Assembly (NCBI RefSeq): GCF_031755915.1 | Contig: NC_083379.1 | Span: forward strand, 16,105,501 to 16,169,500 | DNA from: Ziziphus jujuba | Lineage: Eukaryota; Streptophyta; Magnoliopsida; Rosales; Rhamnaceae | Length of the DNA stretch: 64,000 bases | Direction: 5' to 3' | Shown: piece after piece, positions 59,849-64,000 of the stretch | Layout: every line of letters starts with the position of its first letter | Position numbering within the stretch: the first letter of the stretch is position 1 | Program-made: the position numbers and the translations under genes | The notes under the pieces: model-generated | The model's database searches: none | What the model was told of the DNA's origin: nothing | The model's input: the letters and a program-made list of their open reading frames with translations, nothing else

Positions 59849-61303
59849 ATGAACCAACAGAATCAAGGATCAGGCTCTCAATCACCTGCAGACCCTCCTG
59901 TGAAGCGAAAACGTGGACGTCCACGCAAGGATGAGAATTTGGTTCAGTGGGAGGGCATGCCTGCGCCTGATAGTTTGAAGAAAAACAAGCAAAATGCTAA
60001 TACTGGTGATGAAGATGAAATGGTTGGTCAATTGGTTTCAGGTGTAATTGAAGGTTCATTTGATGCTGGATATCTTCTTAATGTGAAGGTAGGCAATACT
60101 GACACCGAGCTGAGGGGTGTCGTATTTCTACCAGGGCGGTTCACTCCAATTACTGCAGCAAATGATGTTGCTCCAAATGCAAAGATGTACAAAAGAAAAG
60201 AGATTCATGTCCCAAATCTTAACCAGAAATCTCCACTTTATGATGCTGTTCACCCAGAACAAATTAATAAACAACCTACTGAGCAGAAAAACAAAGTGCC
60301 TACACTTGCAGAGCAAACTCAATCTTCTAATTCTCAGTCTGGCATCCCAGTGATAGTAGAGAACCAATCTTCGATGGTTATGGTACCTTTGGCTGATAGT
60401 TCGGTAAAAGATGATCCAGGTCTTTCCTTTGGAGGAAAAGTTGTGCCTTTGCAAATTTCGGACCCTGGACTTGATGGTCAGCCCACCTCCATAAAGCATG
60501 ATAAAGCTCTTGAACAGGATGGGATGTTGCATGAAGTTGAAGTCTGCACGGTGACAAAAGGACCTAATTATTTAGAGTTAAACAAAGAATCAAAAGCGGA
60601 AGCAGCATCAGAACCAGTTCTTGACAAATTGCCAGGCATTGAAACAATTAATAAGGAGTCTCAAATTCAACATCAAGTTATAAGTTCTGACGATAAGAGT
60701 GGAATGGTTAATGAGGTGAAGAGTCCAAACCTTGAACTCAACCAAACTCCTGTAGTTGCTAAACCTGATTCCATATATTCTGAACTTCCTAGTGGTAAAC
60801 CAGTCGAAAATGTCACAGAAAAACAAGCTTCAACAGATGAAAATATAGCTCAAGATATACAATCAGGTGATGCTATTAAGATTTCAAATGGAGAGGGTAT
60901 GCCTGTGATGTTTGAGGGAGATACTGTTCCTTCCGAATCCAAGCTTGAATCTGAAGGATCTGTACATCCTGGACACACTGCCGGGTTAGGCTCATACTCT
61001 CCAGCAAATTCCAGCCGACCAGCTATGCTATTTGAGGGAGAGGCCGTTCCATCTGAATCCAAACTAGCATCTGAAGAATCTGTTCTTCCAGGACATGATA
61101 CTGGGTTAGTTTCATTCTCGGCACCAAATCTCAGCCAACCAGCAATGATATTTGAAGGAGAAGGCATCCCATCCGAATCCAAGCTTGCATCTGATGGACC
61201 TATCGTTCCAGGACTGATTCAACCCCAGATCTGCAGTTCTTCTGGTGCCATTGGCAACATGAAATGTGATATCAATGATGCCATTCCACCTTCACAATCT
61301 TAG
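59849..61303 (+). CDS. AT-hook protein, MNM1-like (484 aa)
   Basis: ATG at 59849 (MNQQNQGSGSQSP), TAG at 61301-61303; one coding exon. Residues about 19-28 are KRKRGRPRKD, a canonical AT-hook (GRP core) that binds the minor groove of AT-rich DNA and doubles as a nuclear signal. A conserved-looking block follows: GDEDEMVGQLVSGVIEGSFD, then DTELRGVVFLPGRFTPITAA, as in plant AT-hook proteins annotated METABOLIC NETWORK MODULATOR 1-like; that family name is from memory and tentative. The remainder is long, acidic and likely disordered. Near the C-terminus three repeats of about 40 residues (FEGD/EAVPSESKLASE..PGH.TGL.S..) start at about residues 354, 394 and 434. No enzyme domain is seen. Likely nuclear chromatin-associated role, by inference. 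Confidence 0.88.
   Translation: MNQQNQGSGSQSPADPPVKRKRGRPRKDENLVQWEGMPAPDSLKKNKQNANTGDEDEMVGQLVSGVIEGSFDAGYLLNVKVGNTDTELRGVVFLPGRFTPITAANDVAPNAKMYKRKEIHVPNLNQKSPLYDAVHPEQINKQPTEQKNKVPTLAEQTQSSNSQSGIPVIVENQSSMVMVPLADSSVKDDPGLSFGGKVVPLQISDPGLDGQPTSIKHDKALEQDGMLHEVEVCTVTKGPNYLELNKESKAEAASEPVLDKLPGIETINKESQIQHQVISSDDKSGMVNEVKSPNLELNQTPVVAKPDSIYSELPSGKPVENVTEKQASTDENIAQDIQSGDAIKISNGEGMPVMFEGDTVPSESKLESEGSVHPGHTAGLGSYSPANSSRPAMLFEGEAVPSESKLASEESVLPGHDTGLVSFSAPNLSQPAMIFEGEGIPSESKLASDGPIVPGLIQPQICSSSGAIGNMKCDINDAIPPSQS
60907..61220 (+). repeat. 120-bp coding repeat, about 2.6 copies
   Basis: Units start at TTTGAGGGAGATACTG (about 60910), TTTGAGGGAGAGGCCG (about 61030) and TTTGAAGGAGAAGGCA (about 61150). 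The reading frame is kept, giving a 40-residue protein repeat. Confidence 0.85.
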
Positions 61304-62640
61304 ATCCATCAAGTGGTGTCAAATATTCCTGTTGGACATGAGTTTGGTTTATTAAACACAGAGACAGGAAAATTGAAGAAAACCAAAATCCTTGTAGAGT
61401 CGTGGCCTTTAGGAATAAAACAGACTTTGTAGTCGCTTAGTATGGCTGCATACTAAAACAGAGTATCAAGTAGATGCAATACTATAGTATAGAATCAGGG
61501 ACTCCTTTTATTGACTGCTGGAGATGGCTTTTATTAACCATCTCTCAAGACTTTGTTATGGATATGTACCCTTTTTGTATGCATAAGGGTATTCTTTCCA
61601 TTTTGTTAAGTGGCTTTTTTTTTTTTTTTGGGTCAGGCATTCAGTAGGCTAATTTCTTTTACTTTTGTTTATTTATTATTATTAGTATTATTATTATTTT
61701 TATTATTTTCGCATTTACTTTTGTTTTTTTTTATTTATTACATTTTTAGATTATGTTATATTCAGCAGGTAGTGGGGCTCATAGCAAACCAAAAAGAAAA
61801 GGTTAATACTTTTTCAGATGGCAATGTTTTAAGAGCAATACATATAAATAAAAGTTGTGGTGATAAAAATGAATAAAATAGGTTGGAAATGATCACAACC
61901 TGTTCATAAAATTAGGCTCATTATAATAAAATTTTCCTTTTACCATCATAATTGCTATCATAATCATGCAGTCAAGTGCAATTTATAAACGGTAACAACC
62001 AAATTATAGCCTAGTTGATCTATAGTGAATTTAACTTGCAAAATGAAAATGACAATAAACGAGTATCCCTTAAATCCCAAAATTTTGGACACCAAGTAAT
62101 ATATTATTATTTTATTAAGATCACCATCAACTTGTTTATTGAACAAGATAAAATTAGATTGAATTCTACTATTATATGTATAATCTAATTAAATTGAATA
62201 AAATTTAAAATAGAATGATCAATCCAGTTTAGTCCAGTTTAATCACATCCAATAAAGGAACCATATATTAATGCAATATAATTTGAAATATAATTTAATA
62301 AACAATGTGATAACCACAACATTAAAAAAATATTAAATAAATAAAAAATTGATATATTATATCAATCTTTATGGGTAGGAAACTTTTGATGGGCAAATGA
62401 GCATGTACACTTTCAACCTTCGAAGCCTACATAGTATGTGTTGATCTTGACAAAATCAACGGTCACAGATTCTCAACCCCATATCGATTCGTTGTTAGCA
62501 AAAGTGTCTGATTGCAACCCCAGACGGCGAAATCCACAATTAAACCACCACGGTCTCTGCTACACATTTTCCAAATTCCATGTGATATACCTAAAATGCC
62601 CTCCTAATATTTTCAAATTTCCGCTTAATAGCCCATCTGC
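61304..62640. other. AT-hook 3' UTR and spacer before MED21
   Basis: The 3' UTR probably runs from 61304 to about 61600, up to a T-run at 61613-61629. Next comes T-rich and (ATT)n-like sequence (61670-61740), then AT-rich DNA without a gene. Confidence 0.5.
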
Positions 62641-63087
62641 CCTCGTTTGCATCTGCGACTGACTACCGAGACCGCCATAGCCAGCAACAGCCGGGACTGC
62701 CAGCGACCGTTGTAAGTAGCCAACCCTCAATCCGTCTTCGAATTGGAAGGTATTCATCGCCCTCTCCTCCTTTTTCTCTTCCAACTCACTCAAGGCTCTA
62801 TCTTTGTATAGTAATTCGAATTTCGTTGCATTTTTGAATTGGGGATTATGGAAAATAGGGACAGGAACAATTTTTCGCATCGTGGTTTTTTCAATTCCTA
62901 GAAATACCCATCAAGAGCGAGCCTAGATTCACTGAGTCTGTTATAACCCTTTTTTTTTTTTTTTTGCTATTATTTCTTTTCATTGTGAATGCCAGCATAA
63001 ATTCTGCGGAGAACGTTTTTGTGTTTCTATATGGATTATGAAGTGTTGAACAGTTGAAGACCGAGATAATTGTTGAAAAAAAAAAAA

Positions 63088-63118
<31 letters not shown>

Positions 63119-63612
63119 TGGTCTTCTTTGCAGCTTGTCCGTTGGTTGTCCAGGATGAATAAAGAGATCTAATTTAACTGCTTCTAGAATTTAGAATTTT
63201 TTTTTTTTTTTAATGACAATTATCTTTTTGGTATTAAAGGAAAGGAAAAATTCTGTTGTGTGCTCTTGGCAATTAGAATGTGATCTCCTTAATGATGCTA
63301 TAGGATTTTATGTACAATTTAAGAGTTAATAGGGTCACATTTATAGCCTCTTTTGAAATGATTGCTAATGTTAAGGACAACCATTTCTGAAGTAGCTGGA
63401 CAAGGTTGAAATTATAGGAAGAAGAGTCTGCTTCATTTTTCGAAAAGACTACCACTAACAAATAGAGAAAAGATAAATCTTTGAATGTGATCATTTAGGT
63501 AATTTAGTTACATATCTATTTTGTTTTTGACTTACTATGTTGTTAAGTCTGTTGGGCTTTTGTAACCTGTTTGCTTCCTTCAACACATTTCACTAGGGGA
63601 CAATCCTGCTAA
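62641..63612 (+). other. Putative MED21 leader exon and leader intron
   Basis: GC-richer sequence at 62640-62711 precedes a possible donor GTAAGTAG (62712). A possible acceptor CACTAG ends at 63596, 16 bases before the MED21 ATG. The interval has T-runs and an (AGA)n microsatellite (about 63088-63116). This leader-intron model is inferred from splice motifs only. Confidence 0.4.
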
Positions 63613-63819
63613 ATGGACATAATATCCCAATTACAAGAACAAGTCAATACAATTGCTGCTCTTGCCTTCAATACATTTGGGACACTACAAAGGGATGCCC
63701 CTCCTGTCCGGCTCTCTCCAAATTACCCGGAGCCACCTGCGGTTCCCTCAGAAGATGCAGCAAAGTTTGCAGAACAGCCCAAGCTCATGAGTGCTGCTCT
63801 GGTGAAGGCTGCTAAGCAG
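63613..63819 (+). CDS. MED21: Mediator subunit 21 (MED21), first coding exon
   Basis: ATG at 63613. The exon encodes 69 residues opening MDIISQLQEQVNTIAALAFN, with TFGTLQRDAPPVRLSPNYPE next and FAEQPKLMSAALVKAAKQ at its end. This is the conserved N-terminus of plant MED21, which pairs with MED7 in the middle module of the Mediator complex and couples transcription factors to RNA polymerase II. The exon stops at CAG|GTGGGG (63819/63820) in phase 0; the frame continuing into the intron is not MED21-like. The rest of the protein, normally about 135-150 residues with a coiled coil, lies beyond the window. No defect is seen. Confidence 0.93.
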
Positions 63820-64000
63820 GTGGGGAATACTACGCTGGTTGCTAAATTTGTAAAACTCTGGGTATTGTCATCCGATTCAATGAAGCTTCAGTGCCCATAT
63901 ACATAACAAGCGTTGCTTAAGCTATAAATTAATGCATCAGCTTTTCTGAGAATTTCCTTAAAACAAGAACGATGTTCTTGGTGTTTCTTCTTTAAGGACA
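63820..64000 (+). other. Start of a MED21 intron
   Basis: Begins GTGGGG. No sequence resembling the next expected MED21 segment is found before the end of the window. Confidence 0.7.

Noticed and set aside
63820..63906. Read-through of the MED21 frame
   Set aside because: Sequence after CAG|GTGGGG is unlike any MED21 and is better explained as intron.
1..64000. tRNA, rRNA, CRISPR, plastid or viral genes
   Set aside because: None recognised on either strand; the retroelement genes are plant Copia, gypsy and LINE types.

Overview
The window reads as nuclear DNA of a flowering plant. Four genes have plant-type exons with GT..AG introns. The intergenic DNA is AT-rich, dense in (TA)n microsatellites, and packed with plant retrotransposons and DNA transposons. 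The gene families (a MATE/DETOXIFICATION carrier, chloroplast SufB, an AT-hook protein, Mediator subunit MED21) fit a eudicot, probably a woody rosid; the species cannot be read from the sequence.

Layout. 1-5786: last five exons of a MATE transporter on the + strand, with a CACTA-like miniature element and a perfect 136-bp tandem duplication in its last intron. 5.8-10.56 kb: a decayed LINE (minus) split into two parts, with a 1.15-kb non-autonomous hAT element between them. 10.56-16.4 kb: a Copia element (+) full of stops, whose leader carries a 23-bp-period array of G-box-like motifs. 16.4-21.3 kb: two incomplete Ty3/gypsy copies, apparently of one family, placed head to head. 21.3-30.7 kb: a duplicated LTR-plus-flank segment, a 3.02-kb solo LTR with a perfect 5-bp target duplication, and a 1.3-kb hAT element. 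30.7-39.6 kb: mostly AT-rich spacer with a hairpin MITE, a foldback TIR element, a small single-exon gene (33880-34212, minus) and a Helitron helicase remnant. 39.6-46.7 kb: a cluster of TRIM-like LTR units in both orientations, interrupted by a 6.0-kb hAT element with a recognisable but broken BED/hAT transposase. 46.7-53.6 kb: AT-rich tandem repeats and an LTR-like segment.

53.6-64 kb is the gene-rich end. SufB (ABCI8, minus, two exons) and an AT-hook protein (+, 484 aa, long leader intron) are divergently arranged and share an upstream region of about 0.5 kb. MED21 (+) follows, with only its first coding exon in the window.

The genes share no pathway: a membrane carrier, plastid Fe-S assembly, a putative chromatin-associated protein and a transcription co-activator. 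I see no operon, CRISPR array, tRNA or rRNA. I did not find a clear new molecular system. The observations most worth following are the G-box minisatellite in the Copia leader (with a matching 23-bp pair in the solo LTR), the TRIM array with its hAT insertion, and the small basic protein gene at 34 kb.
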